Source: Thalassia testudinum (lineage: Eukaryota; Streptophyta; Magnoliopsida; Alismatales; Hydrocharitaceae). From it: 64,000 nt of DNA. The stretch is taken from the NCBI GenBank assembly GCA_037157565.1, contig JAZHRO010000073.1, forward strand, positions 95,024,001 through 95,088,000, written 5' to 3'. Positions 33,683 to 44,690 of this stretch are shown here, in pieces. Position 1 is the first letter of the stretch; each line of letters starts with the position of its first letter. The translations under genes and the position numbers were made by a program. The notes beneath the pieces are model-generated. The model ran no database searches, was not told the origin of the DNA, and saw only the letters and a program-made list of their open reading frames with translations.

Positions 33683-35106
33683 AGCAAGGGTGAGCATCTG
33701 AACTCCTTAGCAAATCTTGGCTTGAGAAACCCTCTTCTCCTCCCTCTTCAGCCTCCTTCAGATCGTGCTTCAGCGAACCTTCTCAACCTCCCTCCTCTGC
33801 GCCTCCAATGGTCAAATTGGAAGCAGAGTAACCTTCCCCATCTTCCTCTGTGCCTCTCCGGTCATAGTAGGCGTCGTCTTCCCTTCTCTTCGCCGCCATC
33901 CCATTCATGGATGGTTCATCTTCCCCATGTCTGGCAATCACACTGGCATGAGAATCTCCCATATTTCGTCCCTAATTTAGGTCCACTCTCTCTCTCCCTT
34001 TTTCTCTAGGTTCTATCTATCCTTTTTTCCCTTCATTTCAACCATCCTTCATGCCATTCACCCTTTGTCTTCTTCGTCTCTAGCTGTTCCTCCAGTGAGG
34101 CATCCTCGCCGCTACACTCCTCCATCCGCCTCGCCGAAACCCTCTACACCCTTGCCACATCCACCCTTATTAAAGCCCTATCTTTATTTCTGACTCCACC
34201 CACTCCCGTGACCCTCTGAACACCTCCACCACTGCACTCACTTCCCGACCTCACCCTACGCACACACGAACTCCTACAGCATGCCACCACCACCATCATA
34301 TTCGTCATGCTGTGGTAGACCTTCTAAGTTATTTTAACAAGGCCAGAAGGCTGTGTTGTGGTTTTCAGGTGCTTCACCGGAGCATCGCTGATGAGAGCCT
34401 CATCATGAGCCCTAACTAACTCATTTTGACCTAAGAAAGAGAGTAAGAGCTCCTACATAACCTAGAGAAGGGCTTAATTCAAGGAATAAGTGTTCTGAGA
34501 AGAAAACATGAAACAAAGGTTAAAACTGTAATTTTACCATTGCAATACATAAAAAGGATTTCTTAGAGGAAAAACATAGGTCAAATGGTCTGAATAAGAT
34601 AAAAGGTGGGTTGGTTCAGTCAGAAATGGGTTATTGTGCAATCCAAGAATTAAATGACATTCTCTAACCCTAAAGCAGACCCACTTAATTTAACAAGGTT
34701 ATGGTCAGGATAAAAATCAACTAAACCCTCTAAAATTTATGAAAAAATATCCCCAAGGGTTCAGAACCTTCAACTTGACCTCTGGAACCTATTTTAACCT
34801 AGATTAGGGTCCTAGCTCATTAATTGAACTAATTTGGGTTTTTGTGCAAAATGCCCAATCAAACATGAGAAAACCTAAAATCAAACTTCACCATTGGATT
34901 CCTTAGGTCCAAATTAGGTTTTTCCCAAAATTTGGACCTAAGGGGAGGTCATCTTGACCTACATTACAAAATAGTACATCCAATTACATTTTGGCCCCTA
35001 TCTTTTGAAAATCATTGCATAGACCCCCATAAATTTCTCGCAACTCTTACAAATAGGTCCCTCTACCATTAATGGGGAGAAATCCTACTCCAGCAAGGAA
35101 TGGAGG

Positions 35107-35180
35107 GGGAGTACTCCCTGATTCCTCAGAGATCTCCCAGATTTGGAAGGGAGATTCTCTTAGGAATTCCCTTCCATCTG
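35107..35180 (+). other. Palindromes upstream of TATA, LTR D2
   Basis: GGGAGTACTCCC (35107-35118) and overlapping stems GATCTCCC/GGGAGATT and GGAAGGGA/TCCCTTCC (35131-35180). Confidence 0.55.
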
Positions 35181-35320
35181 AGCTCGATTGCAGTCTCTGA
35201 TTTGCACCCAATCTCTCGTGCGAATGCATGAGAGATTTGGGTCTCCAACTGATTCCTTCTCCGGCGAGGACTTGCGCTCTTGGAAGCTTGTCTTCCAAGC
35301 ACAAGAGCCCCTGCCAGCAT

Positions 35321-35329
35321 CTATAAAAG
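35321..35329 (+). promoter_or_regulatory. TATA box, LTR D2
   Basis: CTATAAAAG, 140-210 bases downstream of the palindromes. Confidence 0.65.
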
Positions 35330-35941
35330 GATCCTCAGCCCCGGCCGCACCTCTTTAGCTCGACTTGGTCAAAGATCCACCTGAATTTCATCTTCTTCTC
35401 CTCCAGCCAAGAAGTCCAATGAGGTCTGACGAGCCTCCCTCCTCTTTCTCATCGCTCTGCCATAATACCAGTGGCAGAGCTGCCCTCACCATCTTCCTCC
35501 GCATCGCGCAACACCCGTGCAAGCACCTCCAGCCCCTTCGTCGTCGCTGCTCTCCCTCCACTGGACGTCTTCTCCGACGGTAGCAGGACCAGCCAGCCAC
35601 CTCTTCTCTCCCTTCATCCACTTAGCTAGGTTACAATTATTCCCCTCCCTCCCCTCTTCATTTCCCCTCTTTCTATTTCCACTTTCGACCCCTTGCAGCC
35701 GCAGACCACCTCCATCTTCTCCATCTCCAGCCGACAACCGGTGAGGTGCTCCCACCGCTCTGCACCTCCACATGCCTTGCCAGACACCTCATCACCTCCT
35801 CCATCACCCACTAAGCATCATACACCCTTCCATTGACCACCAACACCTCCACACACGCCCACCGAACAAACCCATATTCACGGCCACAGAGTGACCTAGG
35901 CATGCACGCCTAGGCTGCCCTACGGCCAGTCAACCATCGCC

Positions 35942-38041
35942 TGAAAGGAGAATGGTTCGGACCCGGTTAGGTTATGTTAATATGGTGATTTTATTGTTGA
36001 AATGTGCATAGTGGTTAACCTAATTCGAGCCTAACCATCTCTTTACAAAATTTTTCACCTGGCCTACTTGATTTTATCTTGGTCACTTTTAGGCCCAGGG
36101 TCGAACTCAGGGAAGTAGGATTAGAAGTGAAGTTTCTACGCCTTTCCTATAACGAATCTCTTCCATTCGTTTATTATGTTTTTGGTATTTTTTCTATTTA
36201 GATTTTTCCTAATAATTCTTGTCCTTGAGGCACACCCTCAAAATTAGGTTCTTTGCTTTAAGCCAAATTAAGGTTCCAAAATTGGCCTTGCTATTCATAA
36301 GACTGAGTACCTGCAAGTCAAGGATTATCTTTTCTCTTTTATATATTTTTTTGTTTATCTTTTTCATGGCAAGAAAGAGAAATAGAAATAAAGTAAATAT
36401 AGTATATATATATGTATATATTATATATGTAAAAGGGGTGGGAGTAGAGGTGGAGATGGCGTGTAGCACAGTGTCGAGTCAGTCGTCGTCTAGAAAGACG
36501 CAACCAACAAGACGAAGTGCCGCGTGTAAGGTGGATTGGTGGAAGATGAATGCGAACATGCTTTCTGTACGCATGCATCGGGGAATATCAGCAACTGGTG
36601 CAGATATTGCCGTGACACCACGTATGGTAAGTGACGTGCGCTTGTGCGTGTGTGTTAAGAAGTGTCGTTATAGTCGCACTTGCATCGCCAATTTTAAAGT
36701 AAAGAAACGAAGGTGAGTTCGAGTGTCGGTCTCAGGAGGCGTGAAAATCAGATTTTGCTTATCACTTGTTGTCAAGGAAAGCGCGGAGTTTTGCTTGCGA
36801 AAGGTGTGGTTTGAAAAGCGAGATAGAGATAGAGAGAGAAAGGGAGAGATTAGGGTTAGAGTTGTTTCTTGCTTGATCATGCAACTTAAATAGGAATTAA
36901 AATAAACAACTGAATGGAAAGTACTTCATTAATCATGCAGCTTTAGTTCATAGCTTACAACATTAAATACATGCTCAAACAAAAGTAAAGGAAAGCTTAA
37001 AAGAAAGGAAGAGAGAGAGAGAAGGGGGAGAGCGGTGAAGCAGCCACGGCGGTGGAGGAGGCTCCGTCGGCGGCTCACCGTCTCCAGCGATTACAAGAGG
37101 ACCTAAAACTAGCTAAGAGAGGGGTAGAGTAGTTGCAAGGGAAGTGAATGGCTTGAATGAGTGGTTGGAGGGGTTTAAATAGGGAGAAGGGCTTTCTAAA
37201 AGAAGAAGGGGCTTTAGCGACATCCAGGACGTCGCTAAAACCATTCCAAAAGCGTCGGTGAAGCCCACCAGCCCGCCAGTCAACCGCTCACGCCGTTCTT
37301 CTTTGCACCTGATCCGTGGTCGCTGCATGAGAGCCGTCCGATCGAAGATCAAACAGCTGAGATCTTCCCTTGGATGCACTTGGATCACACCTCAGGCACG
37401 CGTGTGCGTGGGCGTCGTCACCCGGCGTGTGTGTGCCGTGGGCGCTAGCGATCTGAGGGCGCACCGCGTGGCGATCACGACCGTCTGCTACTAATTGGGC
37501 GTCCCAATTTCGCCTCGCGCTTCCTTCGTCTTCAATTTTACACACCGCGCGACTCGAACCCACATCACGTTCGTGCGGGCATGCACGCTAACCGTTGCGC
37601 TACGCCTGCGATTTGTCGCGGCGACTGCGGGTGGACTCGCTATTCTCAACCGTCCGATCGAAGATCGACGGCCTAGATTTGATCTCAACTGAAGGAAGAG
37701 TGGCGTGCAGTGGAGCGGGGGTGACGTGGCGCAACGAGGGCCGTTGATCACCAGATCTATGGTCAGAACTTCTTGGGCCCATTGTAGGAGCTCCGGATGT
37801 CGGATTTGGCCGATCTTGAGTCCGTTGGACTCCGTTTGTCGTTCTGAATCCATCTGTGTGGTCTGATTGCTCATCTGAGATCTGCTTTGACAAGTGCTTA
37901 CACAAATGGCCATTAATATAGTTTTATAAGCAATCTTGGTATATGATGCAAGCAATGCTCCCATTCTACTTATGTTGTGCCTTTTATTCTTAAGATGGAC
38001 CCTATTAAACAGAATTATTACCCCCATGTGCAGTGTTATCA
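35942..38041 (-). repeat. Left LTR of array C, mosaic
   Basis: 35942-36634 is nearly the same as the 3' part of the other C LTRs (TGAAAGGAGAATGG start, motif at 36094-36115). From 36635 to 38041 it is E-type instead, with its own second T-arm-like motif (36714-36752) and an end at GTTATCA followed by a polypurine block. It has no (TA)n array. Confidence 0.8.
37540..37612 (-). other. tRNA-like segment with A and B boxes (possible SINE head)
   Basis: On the minus strand TAGCGCAACGG (37602-37592) fits an A box and GGTTCGAGTCG (37560-37550) a B box. No clear A-tail or target duplication, so a real SINE is unproven. Confidence 0.4.
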
Positions 38042-38078
38042 TACCCCCATGCTTACTCCTTACTAGTCCCTAGCAAGG
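38042..38078 (-). promoter_or_regulatory. Polypurine tract and hairpin, C2
   Basis: Sense stem CCTTGCTAG, loop GGA, CTAGTAAGG, then AGCATGGGGGTA and the LTR. Two stem pairs differ from A and C1 by compensating changes and one is a G-U pair. Confidence 0.75.
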
Positions 38079-38622
38079 TTTATTCTAGCCTTTATTTTCT
38101 TTCAGAATTTAAGAAGTAATTGCTTAGACACTTCGTCACTTGTTAATCGGAGGGAATATACCAAGATCTTAATCTACAAAGACTAAGCAGCCCCCGGGTG
38201 TCTGCCAAAATACGAATCGCCCGAATCCTTGCTTTAATGTATATAACTATACATATGTATATGTATATATATATATTTAGAATTTTTTCGGAATTCAGTG
38301 TGGGTTGGTAACTTTTTACGGCTACCCAACCCACCCAAAACTCGATCAAAACCCTAAGTACTAAGCATCTTGGTGTGAAGATTGTGATAGACTCACTTAA
38401 CGGTAATTCAGACAAACTTCAGGTTTCTACACCCCTAGGTGACCGGAAGAGAAAATATATTTGCCTGAAGGTGTATTTGTTCGATTGGTAGCTTTCTTCT
38501 TACGTTTATTTTAATTGGGGTCAACACAAGGATTTTTCCAATGTATATCTCCCCGGCTTGTACTACTTCCCTGCTTCTTCCTCAAGTGTTTTGGTTCTTT
38601 TTGTGTAGTTATTGAGCTGTGC
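38079..38622 (-). other. E-type 3' UTR segment in C2
   Basis: Aligns with 31215-31750 of element E (blocks GTGTCTGC, CTAAGTACTAAGCATCTTG, GGGGTCAACACAA, CAAGTGTTTTGG). It joins gag at about 38622. Confidence 0.8.
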
Positions 38623-39588
38623 GATAAGGCTAAGATCTGTGGATGAATGGGAGGGTTCCGTGTCAACTTCGTGGACATTACAGGGCATGCTGGTATGATT
38701 AAAGGCGAAAATGGAAGCACTACTCAAATTTTCAAATAATTCGAATGCTCCATTCTCGTCTTTATTCATAAAATTTCCTCTGCAGGAAGCGTCTGCAATC
38801 TGCTTCAAAGTCTCATTTTGCCCATAGTAGAAAATCTGGGCTATATGCCACTTAGGTAGACCGTGGTGCGGACACTTCCTGAGGAGGTCATTATACCTCT
38901 CCCATGCCTCATGAAATTGTTCGCCATTTTGTTGCGTAAAGGAGGTGATAGCATGGCGAAGCACATTGGTTCGCCCGATTGGGAAGAACTTCTTGAGAAA
39001 TGCTGTTCGCATCTCTTCCCAAGAGTGGATGGTTCTCCCAAGGGTGCGTAACCACTGCGGCGCTTTATCCCGCAATGAAAACGGGAACATTTTCATGAGG
39101 ACTATAAGTAAGCCGATATTTCTTGGTTTAACAGTTTCAGCCAATCACGTTAAGTCTTCCAAGTGGGGGAAAGGATCTACACTTGCAAGACCATTGAACT
39201 GAAAATTTATTAGGCCAATTATGTTAGGTTTTAATTCAAAGTCATCCCCGCCCATGGGGACCCGAATTCGACCTATGGTCTCTGTAGCAGCGGGATTCTG
39301 ATAGGAGATAAGAGACCTAGGCACCTCCTGTTCGGGAGGGTTCTGCATTTCCTCCAATGTTTCCCGAATGGCTTCCATTTGCTCATTATATATTTCCATT
39401 TGGGCTTGAAGGCTGGTTATGGGATCTAAGGCTACACCACCTGGTGGGTTTTGAGGGTGGTTTCCTCCCTTGGGATTTGGGGGTGGCCGTGCAGCCATGT
39501 TTGTGGAGGAGGAGGACGATTCGGCTTCTTTTCTAACTTTGTCAGACAATTCACACAATTCAGGGTTTTTTGACCTCCTCCCAAACAT
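38563..39588 (-). pseudogene. Gag fragment of C2 with foreign C-terminus
   Basis: Starts MFGRRSKNPELCELSDK at 39588. A CGA to TGA stop at 39145-39147 (after HLEDLT) splits it. The second part (39144-38563) covers the gag core (SQWLR equivalent APQWLRTLGR, KCPHHGLPKWHIA) and then, after SLIAQ, changes to 17 unrelated residues (LNNYTKRTKTLEEEAGK) encoded by the E-type UTR. Everything after this point of gag, and all of pol, is missing. Confidence 0.88.
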
Positions 39589-40964
39589 GCACTACCGCAG
39601 GAAGAATTGGGGCGATACGAAGGGAAAAGAGATGAGAGAAATGACGCCGCAAAGGTACACTTGATGACAAATCAATACAATCAAATTCCAAACCTCTACA
39701 GTGTGCCCTTAGACCTAAAGATCTAAGTTACCTACTATCACAAACTACGGAACCGAATGCGGGCACCGCGGAACCACCGAGCTAGATTGAAAGGCCGTTT
39801 GCCCCAGTCTTTGACACTTCATAGTACGCGAAAACCCTCACCAACACGTAGGTGCTACACGCAGGCAGTTAGACCTCCAATCCTTAATAAGGGTCAAGTT
39901 GCTACCAATTTTAGTTAGAGGCTTAGGATCAAGTGCTTTTGGAATGTGAAGGGTGTTGTTTACGGGTAATGACTAAGTGATTGATTTTTAGAGTGTGTAA
40001 AACAAGCATGCAACGGGGAAATCTCCACGAATTGAAGTTTTAATTGGTGAATGGTTTTTAGAATTCATCATTAAGTAGTATGGATTTTAGGATTTCCCTG
40101 AATTACCAATTCAACCAATCTCCGGGTTTTGAAAGAATACAAGTTTTCTTCTAAGCCCAACAAACCCTTCTTCAATGTCAATTGGTTAATGCATGCTACA
40201 ATGCAATGGGCTTCCCAAAATGGAGATTTTTATGTGTGGATGCACGAATCAATTTTAGATTAGTGTGAAAGGGAGCCAAAGCACTTCAATTCAAGTGCTC
40301 CCTATCACCAAAAAGATGTCCACACACAAGGCTCAACCATAAGATAAAGAAAATCAATTTGTTGGGTTTGAAATATTCGGGATTGAATCTTAGGCAAGTG
40401 AAAAGTTGTGGTGGGGTTGGAATCAACTCAATTCCAAGTCTCCCCACCAAAAATGTGATCCCGAATTTGGAAATAAGTGAGGCAAAGAGGGGTGCAATCA
40501 ATCTTTTTATGTTTGCCTCAAAGAATACTTCACTCGGTGAAAAATTCAAGAATCAAGATTCTTGGATTTTCACTATGCGAAGTAGGGCGGGAAATCCCAG
40601 GGTGGTGGGAGTAACGGCAATCAATCAAACAAGTGAATTTTAATCCAGTTGCCCCAAGAGATCCCAAGAAGTTTTTCTAGTTTTTTAGTTTTTAGTTTTT
40701 TTTTTATTAAGGTGACAAGCTAACCTAGGTTGCTAAGAAAGGAAGACCTACTTGTTCAACAACGTGTGCAATACACCAGTGCGGTGTCGGCGTCTTCACG
40801 CTCTCGTTTCCGCCTTGGATTTGCCCACCTCTCCGACTTCGTCTGCCTGCCTTCTCCTTGCAACAGGTTCACCGGCACAGTAACAAACAAAAACACCCGT
40901 GAAGAGAAGGGTGTGAGAAGAGAAAAATTAAAGGAATGGAGTAAAAGCTTACTTGAAGGCGCAC
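39589..40964 (-). other. 5' leader of C2
   Basis: Colinear with the C1 leader (47802-49182). 39749-40406 is almost identical to C1 (one difference seen), while both flanks differ by about 5% or more. Confidence 0.85.
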
Positions 40965-40983
40965 TTCCCCGGCAACGGTGCCA
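40965..40983 (-). promoter_or_regulatory. Primer binding site, tRNA-Asp type, C2
   Basis: Plus strand TTCCCCGGCAACGGTGCCA, directly adjoining the LTR; one mismatch to tRNA-Asp. Confidence 0.9.
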
Positions 40984-41679
40984 TGAAAGGAGAATGGTTC
41001 GGACACGGTTAGGTTGTGTTAATATGGTGATTTTATCGTTGAAATGTGTATAGTGGTTAACCTATTTCGAGCCTAACCATCTCTTTACAAAATTTTTAAC
41101 CTGGCCTACTTGATTTTATCTTGGTCACTTTTATGCCCAGGGTCGAACTCAGGGAAGTTGGGTTAGAAGTGAAGTTTCTACGCCTTTCCTATAACGAATC
41201 TCTTCCATTCGTTTATTATGTTTTTGGTGTTTTTTCTATTTAGATTTTTCCTAATAATTCTTGTCCTTGACGCACACCCTCAAAATTAGGTTCTTTGCTT
41301 TGAGCCAAATTAGGGTTCCAAAATTGGTCTTGCATTCGCAAGACTAAGTACTTGCAAGTCAAGGATTATCTTTTCTCTTTTATATATTATTTTGTTTATC
41401 TTTTTAATGGAAAGAAGGAGAAATAGAAATAGAGTAAATATAGTATGTATATATATGTATATATTATATATGTATAAAGGGGTAGGGGTGGAGGCGGAGA
41501 TGGCGTGTAGCGCGGTGTCGAGTCGGTCGTCGTCTAGAAAGACGCAACCAATAGGACGAAGTGTCGCGTGTAAGGTGGATTGGTGGAAGATGAATCCGAA
41601 CACGCTTTTTGTACGCGTGTATCACGGAATATCAGCAACTGGTGCAGATATTCCCTCGACACCACGTATGGTAAGTGAT

Positions 41680-42075
41680 ATGAATATATATATATATGTA
41701 TCTGTAAATATATATCTATATGTATGTATATATAACTATATAAATATATATATGTATATATATATATAGTAATATATGTTTATAGATATATGTAAATAGA
41801 TATGTATATATATATATATTTGTATATATTTTTATATGTATATAAGTATATGTATATATGTAAATATATATGTGTATATATATATATATATAAGTATATA
41901 GATGTATATCTATATATATGTATATATGTATAATAATACTTAGTTATAAAGGTACAACTATATGTATGGATATAAGTATATATATATATCTATATACGTA
42001 TATAAATATATATATATATAAATATATATATTTATACATATATATATATAAGTATATATTAGTGTATAGGTGTGT
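41680..42075. repeat. (TA)n-rich microsatellite, middle C LTR
   Basis: About 390 bases, against about 640 in the right C LTR. Confidence 0.95.
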
Positions 42076-42462
42076 GTACGAGAGTGTGAGTGAGTGTGTG
42101 GGTGTGTGCAGAGAGAGAGGGAGAGAGTGCTGTGAGAGAGAAAGAGAGAGAGGACGCTTCCTGCTGGAGTGAAGAATACCACGCGGGTTAAGCCGTCTGA
42201 AGCCTCAGGGCGACATCTGATAGCGCACACGCGCATATAGGCATGCGGTGCGAGGGAGTGAGCCCGAGGAGAGGACCGCAGCGCACCACGCTGTGAGAAG
42301 GGGGCTGGAGCGGGTAGATGTAGGCGTACGTGAGCAAAGATGAAGGCAGAGGTAGACATGCGGGCGGGCGCTGAAGCGGGCATGGGGCTGGACGCGGGTG
42401 CGAGCGTTGGTCGGTTGCGTCGCATCGGGTGACCGAATAAGTGAGAAACTTACCAGTCATCG

Positions 42463-42511
42463 CACTGTAGCCACAGTGTTCCGCTGAAACGCGTGAACAG
42501 TGGCTACAGTG
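42463..42511 (-). other. Long hairpin in C LTR
   Basis: CACTGTAGCCAC and GTGGCTACAGTG pair perfectly, extended inward by GTTC/GAAC with a 2-nt bulge. Kept in the right LTR at 50938-50986 with a mismatch near the end. It is not in the A LTR. Confidence 0.75.
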
Positions 42512-42864
42512 TCGGGGCAAGCCACGTGACCGGGTGCGCCCGGTGTTGTGATTACGGGTGGCGTGGACGGATCGGCGTGCGCAGAAGAGGAATGCGCCAG
42601 GTGGGTTTGCGGGCGAAAGCGCACGACAGGGCACGCAAAGAGGGAGGCAAGGGCGGCCTGCAGGCATGCGTGGTGGCCTGCGTGCGGGTGCCCAGCAGCC
42701 TACGCTGCTGCTGCCGCCTTGCTACTACTGCTGCGGAGCTTGTGGTGGCTAGTTGAGCTTCAAAGCTTGAAGCTCCAGTGGCAAAGGTGAAGGTGGCTTG
42801 GACATTGAAACAGAGAGAGAACCACCACGCCCACCGGCTCTCTGATGAGCTGGGCAGTGGTGGA

Positions 42865-42894
42865 CTCACAGTGGTTGTTGTGCACCACTATGAG
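42865..42894 (-). other. Counterpart of the A-LTR hairpin, middle C LTR
   Basis: CTCACAGTGGT and ACCACTATGAG, 10 of 11 pairs. Confidence 0.65.
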
Positions 42895-43039
42895 GTGCTC
42901 CTGCCCGCAGAGTGTCTCCTCATAGGTGGAGGGCCTGCGTATGGTGGGAGAGGGGACGGGATGGCCTGGAGAAGAAGAGCTACAGTGTGTTGGGTTTTTG
43001 GTGTGGACCAGGCTCTCTTTGCAAGAAGAAGTCGTGCCT

Positions 43040-43048
43040 TATTTATAG
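43040..43048 (-). promoter_or_regulatory. TATA box, middle C LTR
   Basis: CTATAAATA on the minus strand. Confidence 0.65.
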
Positions 43049-43401
43049 AGGAAGAAGGCATGCACAGCCATGCCCTGGCTGTGCATGCAGCTGCAGGGAG
43101 TCGCTTGCAAGGCTTGGCAGGCTGCTGTGCAGAGCATGGCATGAGGAAGAAGAGGCCATGTCTTACAGCCACAGGAAGAATTCAAAGTCAAATAGAAATA
43201 AAAAATGAAGATGTAGATTTTGCAAGGCAGCACTTGAAGAATACGTGAATTGCGAGGCCATTTTATTCACTCTCCTCCCCTCTCAATTAAATGCATGCGT
43301 GTAGTTTTACAAATGCGACTATGGATACCTAATATGCACTGGTAATGCTAGGAAATAGCACAAGACAGCACAATTGCAGGTGTATTTTTGTGGTGCAATC
43401 A

Positions 43402-43438
43402 TACCCCCATGCCTATCTTTTGCTAGTCCCTAGCAAAA
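43402..43438 (-). promoter_or_regulatory. Polypurine tract and hairpin, C1
   Basis: Sense TTTTGCTAG, GGA, CTAGCAAAA, GATAGGCATGGGGGTA, same as A. Confidence 0.8.
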
Positions 43439-44679
43439 CATTTTTTTTGTACTGTATTTAGAAATGATCTTAGGCTGAAGATTTTCTTCTGAGGCGACAT
43501 AAGTATGTTTAATGTTGGATATTTTGAGAACCAATTGCAGAGAAGACTACCAGTACCTTGAGTCTCAAATGACATTGATCATCTCTCGACTAACTGGGAC
43601 TCTTGATATTTAAACCTTAAGTACGATTTCCAGGACCAAGGAGGTTTTTGCCGTACTCGAGAGCTCAAGAGGTTATGGCTTGTGCTTAGTGCAGGATCAA
43701 GACTGACCAAATGAACATTAAGACTCAAGCCCAGGGTTTCACAAATTTTTAAGTACAGGTTGGTCCCAGTTTTAGCTCGTTTCTTTGGATTGACTCTTAA
43801 GATGACGAAAAACTCAACTCCCATTTTATAATATTTGTGGCTCAAAGAAGACAGGGTATTTGTGACTTGCCCTGAAGAACTTTTTGTAGGGCGAAGACTT
43901 TATGGACATTTGTGAGATATACTGACTTATTTGCATCTCTTTTTTTTTTGTTTTTTTTGAAACACGTGTCAGTATATCTCTTACAACATTATTTGGAGGA
44001 GTGCAGTTTTCTTTTTTTGGTGGGAGGGTTCCTTTTTGGTGGAAAGAGTCGCTCCTAAACACAAGACTAAAGCATAGGATAAAAAGTCTACCTGTGCACA
44101 CAGGTAAGGACTCCACCTTCCCTAATGAACACAAGGGTTGGATCTTATGTTCACCTGGTCTTTCTTGATACGTGTAGTGTTGAACCAAGATTACTTAGGC
44201 TCTCGAGTAGAAGCAAACTAACGAATCCTGTACTGATATCTCAGGTACAAGAATACGTCCTTAGTTAGGAGAGATTTCGATCTATCTTGTCAATGCTCAG
44301 GTGAATTAAGCCGAGCCTGAGCGAATCAAGCTTCTGTGGCCTGGAAAGTCTTCAAAATAGGGGTTGAATATCCATAAACACATATTGTATTTTTGTTTCA
44401 GCTTTCAGATCATTACTAAACACCATTTTCATTTTTCATATTTTTATATATATACATAGGTGGAAACTGCATGATAACATAAAATACCCAGATCCTATTG
44501 ATGCCTATCCACCCCCCCATGCCAAACGATGCTATGTCCTCATATGCATGCAGGGTAGGGTAGAGGAAGGACGAAAGATCGGGTAAAGAGAGCTGAGGTG
44601 CAGGGTAAACAGCAGGGTGGATGGTGGGTGGTGAAGTGAAAAGTGAAGTGATCGTGACAGTGGCGTGAAAAGTGATGGT
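43439..44679 (-). other. 3' UTR of C1
   Basis: Colinear with 1840-3130 of A, including the 13-bp inverted repeat (43914-43926 with 43968-43981) and the upstream polypurine-like motif (44509-44542). No coding ORF of its own; the ORF entering from the protease side is read-through. Confidence 0.85.
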
Positions 44680-44690
44680 GGATGGTGAAA
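44680..44690 (-). other. Junction of a 3-kb internal deletion in C1
   Basis: GTGGATGGTGA. In A the two borders are GTGGATGGTGA (3131-3141) and GTGGATGGGGA (6115-6125). C1 has lost the 2984 bases between them, that is the end of the protease linker, RT, RNase H, integrase and the post-stop hairpin. Confidence 0.88.

Larger units (their letters stand above)
32760..34388 (+). repeat. LTR F, first part (D-related)
   Basis: Starts TGATGGGAACGCCATCATGAG inside the 3' UTR of E. It continues at 53133 after the D2 insertion. It aligns with the D LTR (GCCATAACTAGCTC, AAAGCTCCTACATA, CCTTAGGTCC) but is clearly diverged. Confidence 0.85.
34389..35941 (+). repeat. LTR D2, first part (D family), inserted in LTR F
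   Basis: Starts TGATGAGAGCCTCATCATGAG. Interrupted by array C at 35941/35942 and resumes at 51860. The two parts add up to 2826 bases, close to 2831 for the D LTR. Candidate target duplication ATCGC (34384-34388) and ACCGC (53133-53137), one mismatch. Confidence 0.85.
40984..43401 (-). repeat. Middle LTR of array C (5' LTR for C2, 3' LTR for C1)
   Basis: 2418 bases, TGATTGCACC start at 43401, CTTTCA end at 40984. It adjoins a primer site on one side and a polypurine tract on the other, so it can serve both units. (TA)n block at 41680-42075, GT and GA repeats to 42155, TATA at 43040-43048. Confidence 0.92.

Noticed and set aside
42493..43248. Plus-strand ORFs of 80-156 residues in the middle C LTR as host genes
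   Set aside because: They overlap each other and the LTR promoter region, and are not kept in frame in the right LTR.
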